From JABCPE02 sp963530615 (GTDB lineage: Bacteria; Bacteroidota; Bacteroidia; Flavobacteriales; Weeksellaceae): DNA of 64,000 nucleotides. Below the pieces are notes generated by a model. It ran no database searches. It was not told the DNA's origin and saw only the letters and a program-made list of their open reading frames with translations. Positions within the stretch are counted from its first letter, which is position 1. The number at the start of each line of letters is the position of its first letter. Position numbers and translations under genes: made by a program. The DNA is taken from the NCBI GenBank assembly GCA_963530615.1, contig CAUSDX010000002.1:147151-211150 (forward strand). The letters are read 5' to 3'. Below are positions 34,214-42,159 of this stretch, one piece after another.

Positions 34214-35662
34214 TTAAAATTCTGCATTTTTAGGAGTTCTTGGGAATGGAATTACATCACGGATGTTAGTCATTCCCGTTACGAATAATACCAATCTCTC
34301 TAATCCTAAACCAAATCCAGAATGCGGTACAGAACCGAATTTACGGGTGTCAAGATACCACCATAACTCTTTTTCGTCTACGCCCATTTCTCTCATTTTT
34401 TTGACTAAAACATCATATCTTTCTTCTCTTTCTGAACCTCCGATAATTTCACCGATACCTGGGAATAAAACATCCATTGCTGCCACGGTTTTTTGGTCAT
34501 CGTTGAGTTTCATGTAGAATGCTTTGATGTCTTTCGGATAGTTAAATAAAACCACAGGACTTTCAAAGTGTTTTTCCACCAAATATCTTTCATGTTCGGA
34601 CTGCAAATCTGCTCCCCAAGCTTCTATTGGGAATTGGAATTTTCCTTTTTTATTTTCTTTGGAGTTGAGAAGGATTTCAATTGCTTCAGCATAGCTTAAA
34701 CGAACAAAACGCTTTTTAACGACATTTTCTAATTTTTCTATCAGTCCTTCTGTAGCTCTCTCTTTTTCTGGTTTTTGTTTCTGCTCTTCTGAAAAACGCT
34801 TGTCTAATAATTCCAAATCATCTTTACAATGGTCTAAAACATATTGGATAACATATTTTAAGAAACTTTCAGCAAGGTCAATGTTATCTTCCAAATTGTT
34901 GAAGGCTACTTCTGGTTCTATCATCCAAAACTCGGCAAGGTGGCGAGTAGTATTAGAATTTTCGGCACGGAAAGTAGGTCCAAAAGTATATATTCTACCA
35001 AGTCCCATTGCAGCAGTCTCGCCCTCCAATTGTCCAGAAACGGTCAGGTTTGTTTTTCTACCAAAGAAATCTTCTTTGAAATCAACTTTTCCTTTATCAT
35101 TTTTTGGCGGGTTATTGAGGTCAAAGTTTGTTATGGTGAACATTTCCCCAGCTCCTTCTGCATCAGCTCCAGTAATGATGGGAGTGTTAATGTAGAAGAA
35201 TTGATTTTCGTTAAAGAATTGGTGAATGGCAAAACTAATAGCATGGCGAACTCTGAAAATAGCTCCAAAAAGATTGGTTCTGAATCTCAAATGAGCTTGT
35301 TCTCTCAAGACTTCCAAGGAATGTCTTTTAGGTTGGAGAATAGTTTTTTGCATTTCTTCAAAAAAATTATCTCCTAAAATTTCAATTTTTTTTGCTAAAA
35401 TTTCAATATTTTGGTTTGCACCTTGGCTCGGTACTACCTCTCCAAAAACTTTTAGAGAAGAGGCCGTATTGATATTTTTAATTAAATCTTCGTCAAAATT
35501 TTCAAAATCTATGACAATCTGTAAATTATTAGGTGTAGAGCCATCATTTAAGGCAATGAATCTATTAGAACGAAAAGCTCTGACCCACCCTTGAACGCAG
35601 AGTTCTTGATGAGTATATTTTTGATAATCTTTAAGAATGTCTTTGATGGTTAATCTTTTCAT
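34214..35662 (-). CDS. asnS: Asparaginyl-tRNA synthetase
   Basis: A class IIb aminoacyl-tRNA synthetase charging tRNA-Asn. The protein has 482 residues. An N-terminal OB-fold anticodon-binding domain has VCVQGWVRAFRSN-type sequence (residues near 20-32 read LCVQGWVRAFRSNRF). The catalytic domain has motif 2 GPTFRAENSNTTRHLAEFWM and motif 3 GFGLGLERLVLFVTG. The HLAEFWMIEPE segment is typical of AsnRS as against AspRS. It heads the asnS-rpoN operon. Confidence 0.95.
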   Translation of the reverse strand: MKRLTIKDILKDYQKYTHQELCVQGWVRAFRSNRFIALNDGSTPNNLQIVIDFENFDEDLIKNINTASSLKVFGEVVPSQGANQNIEILAKKIEILGDNFFEEMQKTILQPKRHSLEVLREQAHLRFRTNLFGAIFRVRHAISFAIHQFFNENQFFYINTPIITGADAEGAGEMFTITNFDLNNPPKNDKGKVDFKEDFFGRKTNLTVSGQLEGETAAMGLGRIYTFGPTFRAENSNTTRHLAEFWMIEPEVAFNNLEDNIDLAESFLKYVIQYVLDHCKDDLELLDKRFSEEQKQKPEKERATEGLIEKLENVVKKRFVRLSYAEAIEILLNSKENKKGKFQFPIEAWGADLQSEHERYLVEKHFESPVVLFNYPKDIKAFYMKLNDDQKTVAAMDVLFPGIGEIIGGSEREERYDVLVKKMREMGVDEKELWWYLDTRKFGSVPHSGFGLGLERLVLFVTGMTNIRDVIPFPRTPKNAEF

Positions 35663-35685
35663 AAGAGAAATTTTTATACAAATAG

Positions 35686-35693
35686 CAAATATA
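35686..35693 (-). promoter_or_regulatory. -7 box for asnS-rpoN
   Basis: Minus-strand TATATTTG matches TAnnTTTG, 23 bases before the asnS ATG. Confidence 0.65.
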
Positions 35694-35747
35694 AGAATAA
35701 AACTGAAATAAAAAAACGGGGATTATTTCTTTGAATAGAGATAATAA

Positions 35748-35779
35748 AAAAGCCACTGCTTATTAAAACACTGGCTTTT
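35748..35779 (-). terminator. HU gene terminator
   Basis: AAAAGCCA (35748-35755) pairs with TGGCTTTT (35772-35779), with further TG/CA pairs inside one mismatch. A T-run follows on the minus strand, 20 bases after the HU stop. Confidence 0.8.
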
Positions 35780-35799
35780 CATTTTTTAGAAAAATTAAA

Positions 35800-36087
35800 T
35801 TATTTTTTTTCTACACCTGCTACTGCATCTGCTAATTCAGCACCTGGTTTGAATTTTGCAACTTTTTTTGCTTCAATTTTAATAGGCTGTTTTGTTGCAG
35901 GGTTGATACCAGTTCTTGCTGCTCTTTCAGAAACGGAAAATGTTCCGAAACCTACAAGGGCTACTTTACCATCTTTTTTAAGAGTTTCAGTTACATTAGT
36001 AATGAAAGATTCTAATGCGGCTTTTGCTGCAACCTTAGTAATTTCGGCATCTTTTGCAATAGCATCGATTAACTCAGTCTTGTTCAT
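35800..36087 (-). CDS. hup: HU family DNA-binding protein
   Basis: A small nucleoid protein that bends DNA as a dimer. The start is set at MNKTELIDAIAK (36087), giving 95 residues. A longer frame to 36168 would add 27 hydrophobic residues unlike any HU and would run through the promoter box. The family signature GFGTFSVSERAARTGINPAT (residues about 46-65) forms the DNA-binding arm, ending with KKVAKFKPGAELADAV. The C-terminus is slightly extended (VAGVEKK). It has its own promoter and terminator. Base use is that of a highly expressed gene. Confidence 0.93.
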   Translation of the reverse strand: MNKTELIDAIAKDAEITKVAAKAALESFITNVTETLKKDGKVALVGFGTFSVSERAARTGINPATKQPIKIEAKKVAKFKPGAELADAVAGVEKK

Positions 36088-36126
36088 AATAACAATGTTT
36101 TTTTTAATTAAAAATATATTGTATAG

Positions 36127-36134
36127 CAAATTTA
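36127..36134 (-). promoter_or_regulatory. -7 box for the HU gene
   Basis: Minus-strand TAAATTTG matches the consensus, 39 bases before the ATG at 36087. Its position rules out the longer reading-frame start. Confidence 0.65.
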
Positions 36135-36162
36135 AAATAAATAAAATAAAAATCAAACTTTT

Positions 36163-36179
36163 TAGCATATAAAATGCTA
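36163..36179 (-). terminator. Weak hairpin after the DUF2490-like gene
   Basis: TAGCAT (36163-36168) and ATGCTA (36174-36179) form a short dyad downstream of the DUF2490-like gene and upstream of the HU promoter. The stem is only six bases and the T-run is interrupted, so it may instead be an operator. Confidence 0.3.
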
Positions 36180-36215
36180 TATTTTGTGACTTTTTAGATA
36201 AAATTTCATAAAATC

Positions 36216-36893
36216 TTATTTTTTGCTATTCCAAAAACCATGATTCCCTAAAGGAATAACTGCTGCAATGACGAATAAGTGATTGTTAGGGCTTATATTA
36301 TTTTTGTAATGTTGGTAGATATAGAAAAATTGAGGGTTGAGCCAATTAAAAAGTTTTACATCAGCAGTGAGATAAACTCTATTTTGGGATAATCCTCCAT
36401 TTTTTATATCAATGAATATTTCATCATGGGCAGAGAAATTCACATTTTTATCAGAAATTTTGGTTCTATGCACAATTCCTAAACGTCCTCTATAAAAGGA
36501 GGAATCATCACCGCCTTCTATGGATTTGAATAGATAGGAGTTACGATTTTGTAAAATCCATTTGTTTTGTTTGTCAATAGGAAGGGAAAAAGTCAGCATG
36601 GCATTGATTTGGTGATTTTTAATATCTCTACCATGTATAGGTGATTTCAAAAATATATAAAGGGGTGTGAATGTAAAGAATTTGTTGAGTTTGATATTTG
36701 GCATTACCATGGACATTTGGGTATGCTCTTCGGAGGTGCTTACTCCACCATATACGCTTAAATTATTTCCTTTTGGGATATTGACGGAAACCCCTGTTAA
36801 TAGGAAGGATTTTCTTGTATCTGCTTCTTGTGCTTTTATGTTATTGTTAAGGAGAATACTAAATAAAATAGAGTAATAAATTAAATTCTTCAT
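36216..36893 (-). CDS. DUF2490-like outer-membrane protein
   Basis: A protein of 225 residues with a signal peptide (about 1-21, ending NIKAQ) and beta-strand-rich remainder. WILQNRNSYLFKS and FYRGRLGIVHRTK resemble the W-x-x-RxR pattern of DUF2490-type barrels found in Bacteroidota. The end VIPLGNHGFWNSKK is typical of these short proteins. Its function is unknown, and outer-membrane location is inferred. Its promoter is divergent from panD, with the two start codons 79 bases apart. Confidence 0.65.
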   Translation of the reverse strand: MKNLIYYSILFSILLNNNIKAQEADTRKSFLLTGVSVNIPKGNNLSVYGGVSTSEEHTQMSMVMPNIKLNKFFTFTPLYIFLKSPIHGRDIKNHQINAMLTFSLPIDKQNKWILQNRNSYLFKSIEGGDDSSFYRGRLGIVHRTKISDKNVNFSAHDEIFIDIKNGGLSQNRVYLTADVKLFNWLNPQFFYIYQHYKNNISPNNHLFVIAAVIPLGNHGFWNSKK

Positions 36894-36921
36894 AATAAAT
36901 TCAAAATAAGATTAATTTTTG

Positions 36922-36929
36922 CAAAGATA
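36922..36929 (-). promoter_or_regulatory. -7 box for the DUF2490-like gene
   Basis: Minus-strand TATCTTTG matches the consensus, 28 bases before the ATG at 36893. Confidence 0.65.
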
Positions 36930-36958
36930 CTAATTTAGGTTTATTGAAAAGAAATCTA

Positions 36959-36966
36959 TATTTTTG
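36959..36966 (+). promoter_or_regulatory. -7 box for panD, probably leaderless
   Basis: TATTTTTG matches TAnnTTTG and ends 5 bases before the panD ATG at 36972. Transcription would begin about at the start codon. No clear -33 box. Confidence 0.6.
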
Positions 36967-36971
36967 CTGCC

Positions 36972-37322
36972 ATGTTAATAGAAGTTTTTAAATCAAAGAT
37001 TCATAGAGTAAGTGTTACGGAAGCTAATCTTAACTATGTGGGGAGCATTACTATAGATGAGGAACTTATGGATGCTTCGGGGATTATAGAAGGAGAGAGA
37101 GTATATGTAGTTAATGTTAATAACGGAGAGCGTTTTGATACTTATGCGATAAAAGGGGAGAGAAAATCAGGGGTTATTTGTCTCAATGGAGCAGCAGCAA
37201 GGAAAGCCCATAAAGGTGATATTGTAATCATTATAGCTTATGCTCAAATGACACCTGAGGAGGCAAAAAACTTCTCTCCGAAAGTAATTTTTCCAAATGA
37301 AAAAAATAATTTGCTTGAATGA
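36972..37322 (+). CDS. panD: Aspartate 1-decarboxylase proenzyme
   Basis: Makes beta-alanine from aspartate for pantothenate and CoA. It is synthesised as a proenzyme that cleaves itself before a serine to form a pyruvoyl cofactor. The protein has 116 residues. LNYVGSITID contains the G-S cleavage site (G24-S25 or close). Lys9 (KSKIHRV) and RKAHKGDIVIIIAY are other family landmarks. The first residues MLIEVFKSKIHRV are the conserved N-terminus, so the start is secure. The stop overlaps the next ATG by 4 bases. Confidence 0.95.
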   Translation: MLIEVFKSKIHRVSVTEANLNYVGSITIDEELMDASGIIEGERVYVVNVNNGERFDTYAIKGERKSGVICLNGAAARKAHKGDIVIIIAYAQMTPEEAKNFSPKVIFPNEKNNLLE

Positions 37323-38368
37323 GTTTCACGAAAAATAAATGGAAAACAACAATTATCATACTTGTATCTTTGGTAATTGCTGTATTTTTTATGTGGATAG
37401 CATTGAGAGATATAGATTTTAATAGAGTTAAATATTCTTTAGAGAGAGTTAATTATTTTTGGATTTTAATTTCTGTATTTTTAGGAATTTTAGCTTATAT
37501 CTTTCGGGCAGTAAGGTGGAACTTATTATTAGAGCCAATGGGGTATCATATTGGTAGTTATAATGCTTTTTGGACAATAGCTTTTGGGTATATGATGAAT
37601 TTAACCATTCCCAGAAGTGGTGAGATTGCAAGAGCTACGGCTTTGTATGGAGTGGAAAAAATCCCTGTGGAGAAGTCTTTTGCCACGATTGTAATAGAAA
37701 GAGTGATAGATTTATGCTTTATGCTCTTTTTCTTATTTTTAGCATTTATTTTTAATGGAGAGGTTTTGAAATTGTTTTTTGATAGGCTTACAAATTACCA
37801 ATCAGATGAACAAAAATCATATTCCATGGTAGATGAATTCTTATTGAGTTTGGGAATAGAAAATTTGGATAGTGCTTATTCTGGACTGAAAATAGGAGTT
37901 TTATTGATAGGAATATTAGTGTTTTTCGCAAGTGTTATTAAGTTTAAAGCAAAAATTATCTCTGTTATTAAAGGTATTATAGAAGGGCTTTTGTCTGTTT
38001 TTAAAATGAAAAGTAGATTGCAGTTTTTAGGTTATTCAGTAGGAATATGGCTGTGTTACTTTTTTTCTGCTTATGTTCTTTGTTTTTCATTAGAAGGAAC
38101 GGAGAGTTTTGGAGTGAGGGATGTTTTTTTGATTATAACTGCAGGAACATTGGGTATGATGGTGCCTACATCTGGTGGAGTGGGGTCTTTCCATATTGCG
38201 GTAAAATTAGCAATAGCAGGGATTTATATGTCTTTTGGTAAAGAACAAGAGTTAGGCAATGAAGTAGGGCTCATTTATGCTTTGATTTCTCATACTTCTC
38301 AAATGTGTTCTATGGTACTTCTTGGGCTGGTTTCTATCCCATTTTTAGTGAAAAATAAGAAAGATTAG
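37319..38368 (+). CDS. LPG synthase-type transmembrane protein (UPF0104/YbhN family)
   Basis: An inner-membrane protein of 349 residues with about eight helices. IFRAVRWNLLLEPMGY (residues around 60-75), then GYMMNLTIPRSGEIARA, and the later GTLGMMVPTSGGVGSFH are the family signatures. The family is related to the flippase domain of lysylphosphatidylglycerol synthase (MprF) but lacks the aminoacyl-transferase domain. Lipid flipping or transport is therefore an inference. It is translationally coupled to panD through an ATGA overlap, without an obvious metabolic reason. Confidence 0.85.
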   Translation: MSFTKNKWKTTIIILVSLVIAVFFMWIALRDIDFNRVKYSLERVNYFWILISVFLGILAYIFRAVRWNLLLEPMGYHIGSYNAFWTIAFGYMMNLTIPRSGEIARATALYGVEKIPVEKSFATIVIERVIDLCFMLFFLFLAFIFNGEVLKLFFDRLTNYQSDEQKSYSMVDEFLLSLGIENLDSAYSGLKIGVLLIGILVFFASVIKFKAKIISVIKGIIEGLLSVFKMKSRLQFLGYSVGIWLCYFFSAYVLCFSLEGTESFGVRDVFLIITAGTLGMMVPTSGGVGSFHIAVKLAIAGIYMSFGKEQELGNEVGLIYALISHTSQMCSMVLLGLVSIPFLVKNKKD

Positions 38369-39147
38369 TTTTCATCAAAACTTTCTTTCCATAAGTTGAT
38401 GATTTCTCTGAATTTTTGATTTCCAAATATTTTATTTCGGATTTTAGAAACGGATAACAGTCCTTTTTGGTCAGATACTAAAAGAATTTCATCAGCTTTT
38501 TGGCTTTCAAAAGGGCTCATTTCTGCTTGTTCTATTTCTGCTAACTTATTCTTATGAGTGAATGTGATTAAGTTTTCCATTAGAGGAGAGATGTATGCTC
38601 CTTCGCTTTGTTTAGGAATACGGATAGTATCTCCTTCTAAAAAAAGTAAATTTCCTGAAATAGCACGGGCAATTCTTTTTTGTGGATTAAGAAGTATCAC
38701 TTCATCCAAATCATTTTCACCAGCATAGATTTCTGCATAAATATTTTCAGGAGAATGCGTAAGAATATTATTCAATAATCCTGTATTGATAGAAATTTCT
38801 TTTAATAAATCTATCTTTATGGTATGAGTGTTAATATTGAGAATATCATCGGTTATCCGACTATTGATAAAGAAATTGACAGGAGATTTAGTTAGGGGTA
38901 AATCATCTTCATTTCTATAAATCATGAAATGTATGAATGCGTTTTGTAAATTTTCTTCTATTATTTTTCGTTCTAAAATATCGGTAAAATATTCTAAAGT
39001 AAAAGAAATAGGAATGTTCATTCTCATTTTTCGCATCGACGCCATAAGGAAGAAATAACATTCTTCTGTCATAATGAGTTTTCTATTCCTTACGAAAAAA
39101 TAGACACCCACTGCATCTCCGATAAGAAAAGCACGATTTTTCTCCAT
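38365..39147 (-). CDS. Degenerate class IV aminotransferase-like protein
   Basis: A protein of 260 residues with the fold pattern of class IV PLP aminotransferases (branched-chain aminotransferase / aminodeoxychorismate lyase). EVILLNPQKRIARAISGNLLFLEGDTIRIP aligns with the family's LLLN..G.V.E.t.sN.F and TP elements. Where active members have the PLP lysine (K-[ST]-x-N), this one reads SINTGLLNN. The downstream glutamate of the VxE motif reads IARA. It therefore probably does not bind PLP as a Schiff base. It lies 16 bases after a START-like gene on the same strand. Function unknown. Confidence 0.75.
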   Translation of the reverse strand: MEKNRAFLIGDAVGVYFFVRNRKLIMTEECYFFLMASMRKMRMNIPISFTLEYFTDILERKIIEENLQNAFIHFMIYRNEDDLPLTKSPVNFFINSRITDDILNINTHTIKIDLLKEISINTGLLNNILTHSPENIYAEIYAGENDLDEVILLNPQKRIARAISGNLLFLEGDTIRIPKQSEGAYISPLMENLITFTHKNKLAEIEQAEMSPFESQKADEILLVSDQKGLLSVSKIRNKIFGNQKFREIINLWKESFDEN

Positions 39148-39163
39148 AAATAATAGAAAAATA

Positions 39164-39547
39164 TTAGGCTGCTCCTAATTTTATTGTTAGGTTTTCAATT
39201 AGATTTTCCCAATATTGTTGTGTTTCTTCTTCTTCGCCTGGTTCACAAAAGTCGGTAATGTTTAAGGATAAATCATTAGTGATTTCGTCAATTACAATTT
39301 TCATTTCAAAATAGCACTTGCTCCCTTCGTCTTCTTCCCAACGAAATCTTACTAACTCTTCCGTTTTGTATCTTGTAAGTGTGGCTTTTTCCTCATATCC
39401 ATCCCAATTGAAATAGAAATCATCGCCTCTCTCATGAACTTCATCAGCAAACCACTCTGCTAAGCCCTCTGGAGTAGCTAAATATTCAAATAAAATTTCT
39501 GATTGACAATGCAAAGGAAACTCAAATTGGATTTTAACTTTCGTCAT
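39164..39547 (-). CDS. START-like domain protein
   Basis: A small cytoplasmic protein of 127 residues with the helix-grip fold pattern of the START/AHSA1 group. YLATPEGLAEWFADEV (around 20-35) is the typical first helix, and VRFRWEEDEG and an acidic C-terminal helix follow. Such domains bind hydrophobic ligands or assist Hsp90, but the flavobacterial version has no known ligand. Paired with the class IV aminotransferase-like gene downstream, 16 bases apart, an arrangement I recall from related genomes. Confidence 0.8.
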   Translation of the reverse strand: MTKVKIQFEFPLHCQSEILFEYLATPEGLAEWFADEVHERGDDFYFNWDGYEEKATLTRYKTEELVRFRWEEDEGSKCYFEMKIVIDEITNDLSLNITDFCEPGEEEETQQYWENLIENLTIKLGAA

Positions 39548-39657
39548 ATCTGTTTTATTTTAGGTCTGCAATATACATTATATTTTTTATCCTTAAAATT
39601 TTAAGTATTGTGATTTTTGTCATAAAATTATTTTTTTTAGTTAAACTTTATTTGGTG

Positions 39658-40809
39658 CTATTTTGCTTTATGGATTTTAGCATAAAACAAAGACAGAATA
39701 AGTCCTAAACCAGCTAGTACGACTCCTACAAGAGAAGGATAATTATAAGTCAATCCTAGGCTCAAGGGAATACCTCCTAAAAATGCCCCTAATGAATTGG
39801 CAATGTTAAATGCCGCTTGCATAAATGCTGCAGCCATCATTTCTGAATTTTTAGCTGCCCGTAGCATAAGAATATTAAGAGGAGAACCTGCTGCCATAGA
39901 TAAAGCACCGCAAATAAAGGTAAGTATGAGTGAAGCAATTTTATTTTCAGAAAGGAGAAATACCAGTAACAGTGCGATAACCATAAGTAGTAAAAGTAAG
40001 GCAGTTGCTTTGATAGGGTTGAGTTTATCCGCCAATATTCCTCCAAGATAGTTGCCGATAACCATTCCAGCACCAGCTAAGACCATGAGATATGAAATGT
40101 TTTCGGAGGAAAATCCAGATACTTCTGTTAGAAGAGGAGCAATGTAACTGAACCAAGAAAATAAACCTCCAAAACCAATCCCTGCAATACTGATGATGTG
40201 CCATGCTTTTATCGTTTTGAAGAATTCTAATTCTTGACGAAGTCCTACATTACGAAGATTTTTTAGATGAGGTAACCATAATATTAAAAATAAAATGGTA
40301 AGCAGTCCTAAAATCGCTACAATACCAAAAGCTAATCGCCAACTAAAAACCTGACCAATGTAATTCACCAGAGGAACCATAGCTAAATTAGCTACTGTAA
40401 GTCCTGAGAACATTGCGGCAATGGATTGTGCTTGTTTGCCCTCTTCTGCTAATTTTGTAGCCACCACAGCTCCCACTCCGAAAAATGCTCCGTGAGGAAG
40501 TCCTGACAAAAATCTAAATGATAAAAGACTGTAATATTCAGGGGCTATCGCAGATAATCCATTGAATAAAGTAAATAAAATCATTAGAGAAATAAGAGTT
40601 TTTTTAGGTGGATATTTTGAAGAAAAAGCTACCAAAATAGGAGCCCCGATTACCACTCCTAATGCATAAGAAGAGATAAGATACCCCGCCTCTGGGATAG
40701 AAACTTGTAAAGAATTAGCAATGTCAGGAAGCAGCCCCATAATTACAAATTCCGTAGTGCCGATGCTTAGACCTCCCAAGGCTAAAGGAAGTAATCTTTT
40801 TGAAATCAT
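39658..40809 (-). CDS. MFS transporter, AraJ/sugar-efflux type
   Basis: A 12-helix inner-membrane exporter of 383 residues. GGLSIGTTEFVIMGLLPDIA (about 12-31) is the hallmark opening of the DHA1 subgroup that includes AraJ, NepI and YdhP. FRFLSGLPHGAFFGVGAVVA is the helix-4 signature, and GNYLGGILADKLNP the second-half loop. Substrates of this group range from sugars to purines and drugs, and none can be deduced. It follows the EamA-type exporter by 58 bases on the same strand. Confidence 0.88.
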   Translation of the reverse strand: MISKRLLPLALGGLSIGTTEFVIMGLLPDIANSLQVSIPEAGYLISSYALGVVIGAPILVAFSSKYPPKKTLISLMILFTLFNGLSAIAPEYYSLLSFRFLSGLPHGAFFGVGAVVATKLAEEGKQAQSIAAMFSGLTVANLAMVPLVNYIGQVFSWRLAFGIVAILGLLTILFLILWLPHLKNLRNVGLRQELEFFKTIKAWHIISIAGIGFGGLFSWFSYIAPLLTEVSGFSSENISYLMVLAGAGMVIGNYLGGILADKLNPIKATALLLLLMVIALLLVFLLSENKIASLILTFICGALSMAAGSPLNILMLRAAKNSEMMAAAFMQAAFNIANSLGAFLGGIPLSLGLTYNYPSLVGVVLAGLGLILSLFYAKIHKAK

Positions 40810-40867
40810 AGTTTTAAGTTTTGATGTTTAGAAAATTATAGATAAAGAAGTATGGAAAAAGTGAATT

Positions 40868-41824
40868 TTATTTCTTCTTGAATTGAATATTCATAATCAC
40901 AATTGCTATCAAGATGAGAATAATCCCTGCCCATTGACTTAAAATGACCTTTTCATTTAAGATGAAAAAAGCCATCATGACAGAAACAGGAAGTTCTACA
41001 GAGCTAATGATGCTTCCTAATCCTAATCCTGTGTGAGGGAAGCCAGCATTCATTAGTAGGGGAGGAATAATCGTTCCAAAAAGAGCAATAACAATACCCC
41101 ATTTAGAGAAAATTTCAAAATTAAAATCTCGGATAATGTTATTTTCATTAATGGTAAAAAAAAGTTCTTTTGCCCATTCATAATTATTAGGAGCAAATTG
41201 GGTGATGAAACCGAAAATAGCTACGATGATACCTCCGCCTAAAAGCATGTAAAGACTTCTTTTGTGAGAAGTGATATGAGAGGCTATTCGGTTAGCGGTG
41301 AACATCGTCGTAGTAAAAGAAGAGGCAGCAAGTACGCCCCAAGCAATTCCTCGCCAGTCTAAATTCAGCTCCGAGTGAAGAAGATTGGTAGCCAATATTG
41401 TCCCAATTAGCACCATGATAACAGAAATTATTTTCTGTGTAGAAGGTATCACTTTATCTAAAATATATTCTAAAATAACACCCATCCATACGGTTTGCAT
41501 AAGGAGAACGATAGCGATGGATACATTGATATACCGTACAGCAAGATAATAAAAGACGCTCGTCATACCTAATGAAGTCCCTGCTAGCATTAGTTTTATA
41601 ATGTCTTGCGAAGTTGCTGAGGTGCTTTCTTGTGTTTTTTTGATTTTATGATAAAAGTTAATAAGTAGCATTCCTAAAATCCCAAAAACAAATTGGGCGG
41701 AGGTAACCTCTGCTGTGGTGTAGTTTTCAGCGTAGGCAAGTTTCACAAAAGTTGCGAGCATTCCGTAGCTTGTTGCTCCAAATCCGACTAAAAAAACGCC
41801 TTTCAGTGTGTTATTTTGCATCAT
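40868..41824 (-). CDS. EamA/DMT family transporter
   Basis: A ten-helix inner-membrane protein of 318 residues made of two EamA repeats of five helices each (about 8-150 and 160-312). GFGATSYGMLATFVK opens the first repeat. LGSIISSVELPVSVMMAFFILNEKV is the family's conserved helix 9 with its P-V-x-A-x-x-F-L-x-E pattern. Members export amino acids or other metabolites; the substrate is unknown. It has its own promoter, and the MFS gene downstream may be cotranscribed. Confidence 0.88.
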   Translation of the reverse strand: MMQNNTLKGVFLVGFGATSYGMLATFVKLAYAENYTTAEVTSAQFVFGILGMLLINFYHKIKKTQESTSATSQDIIKLMLAGTSLGMTSVFYYLAVRYINVSIAIVLLMQTVWMGVILEYILDKVIPSTQKIISVIMVLIGTILATNLLHSELNLDWRGIAWGVLAASSFTTTMFTANRIASHITSHKRSLYMLLGGGIIVAIFGFITQFAPNNYEWAKELFFTINENNIIRDFNFEIFSKWGIVIALFGTIIPPLLMNAGFPHTGLGLGSIISSVELPVSVMMAFFILNEKVILSQWAGIILILIAIVIMNIQFKKK

Positions 41825-41850
41825 AGGTTTTATTTTAAAAAATAAGCCCG

Positions 41851-41858
41851 CAAAGATA
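41851..41858 (-). promoter_or_regulatory. -7 box for the EamA-type gene
   Basis: Minus-strand TATCTTTG matches TAnnTTTG, 26 bases before the ATG. Confidence 0.6.
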
Positions 41859-41967
41859 AACTTTTTAATTTAATCAAAAATAAAGGTAGGAGTTTCTTCA
41901 AAAAAGTGAAGGTTATAAGTAAATTTAAGCAATCTGTGGGAATCAAAATACTCTTAAAGTTAAATTA

Positions 41968-42023
41968 AAACAAGGTTGATTGGACTTAATGTAAAGATAC
42001 ATTGAACACAATCAACCTTGTTT
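41968..42023. repeat. Nested palindrome
   Basis: The 15-base arms AAACAAGGTTGATTG (41968-41982) and CAATCAACCTTGTTT (42009-42023) are perfectly inverted. Between them AATGTA-AAGA-TACATT (41988-42003) forms an inner hairpin. It could be a cruciform, a structured RNA, or the end of a small non-coding mobile element. It is too long and its loop too complex for an ordinary terminator. Confidence 0.7.
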
Positions 42024-42030
42024 GTCCTTA

Positions 42031-42129
42031 AATACTGCTTACATTTAGTTCAAACAAGTTGCAGGGACTAATGTATGAAGTATTTTAGTTAAAACAACTT
42101 GGGTGAAATTTTATCTAAATGCAACTTGA
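42031..42129. repeat. Second imperfect inverted-repeat block
   Basis: AAATACTGCTTACATTTAGT (42031-42050) is matched imperfectly in inverse by a stretch ending near 42086 that includes ACTAATGTATGAAGTATTT. AACAAGTTGCA (42054-42064) is inversely matched by TGCAACTTG (42120-42128 or so). Together with the preceding palindrome it fills the 335-base gap between the EamA and aminotransferase genes. No coding sequence is seen here. Confidence 0.5.
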
Positions 42130-42159
42130 TTTTAGATAAAATCTACTGATTTTAATGTT

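Noticed and set aside
36088..36168. Extended HU protein with a hydrophobic N-terminus
   Set aside because: The extension contains the promoter -7 box, and HU proteins begin MNKxELI, so the extra residues are an artefact.
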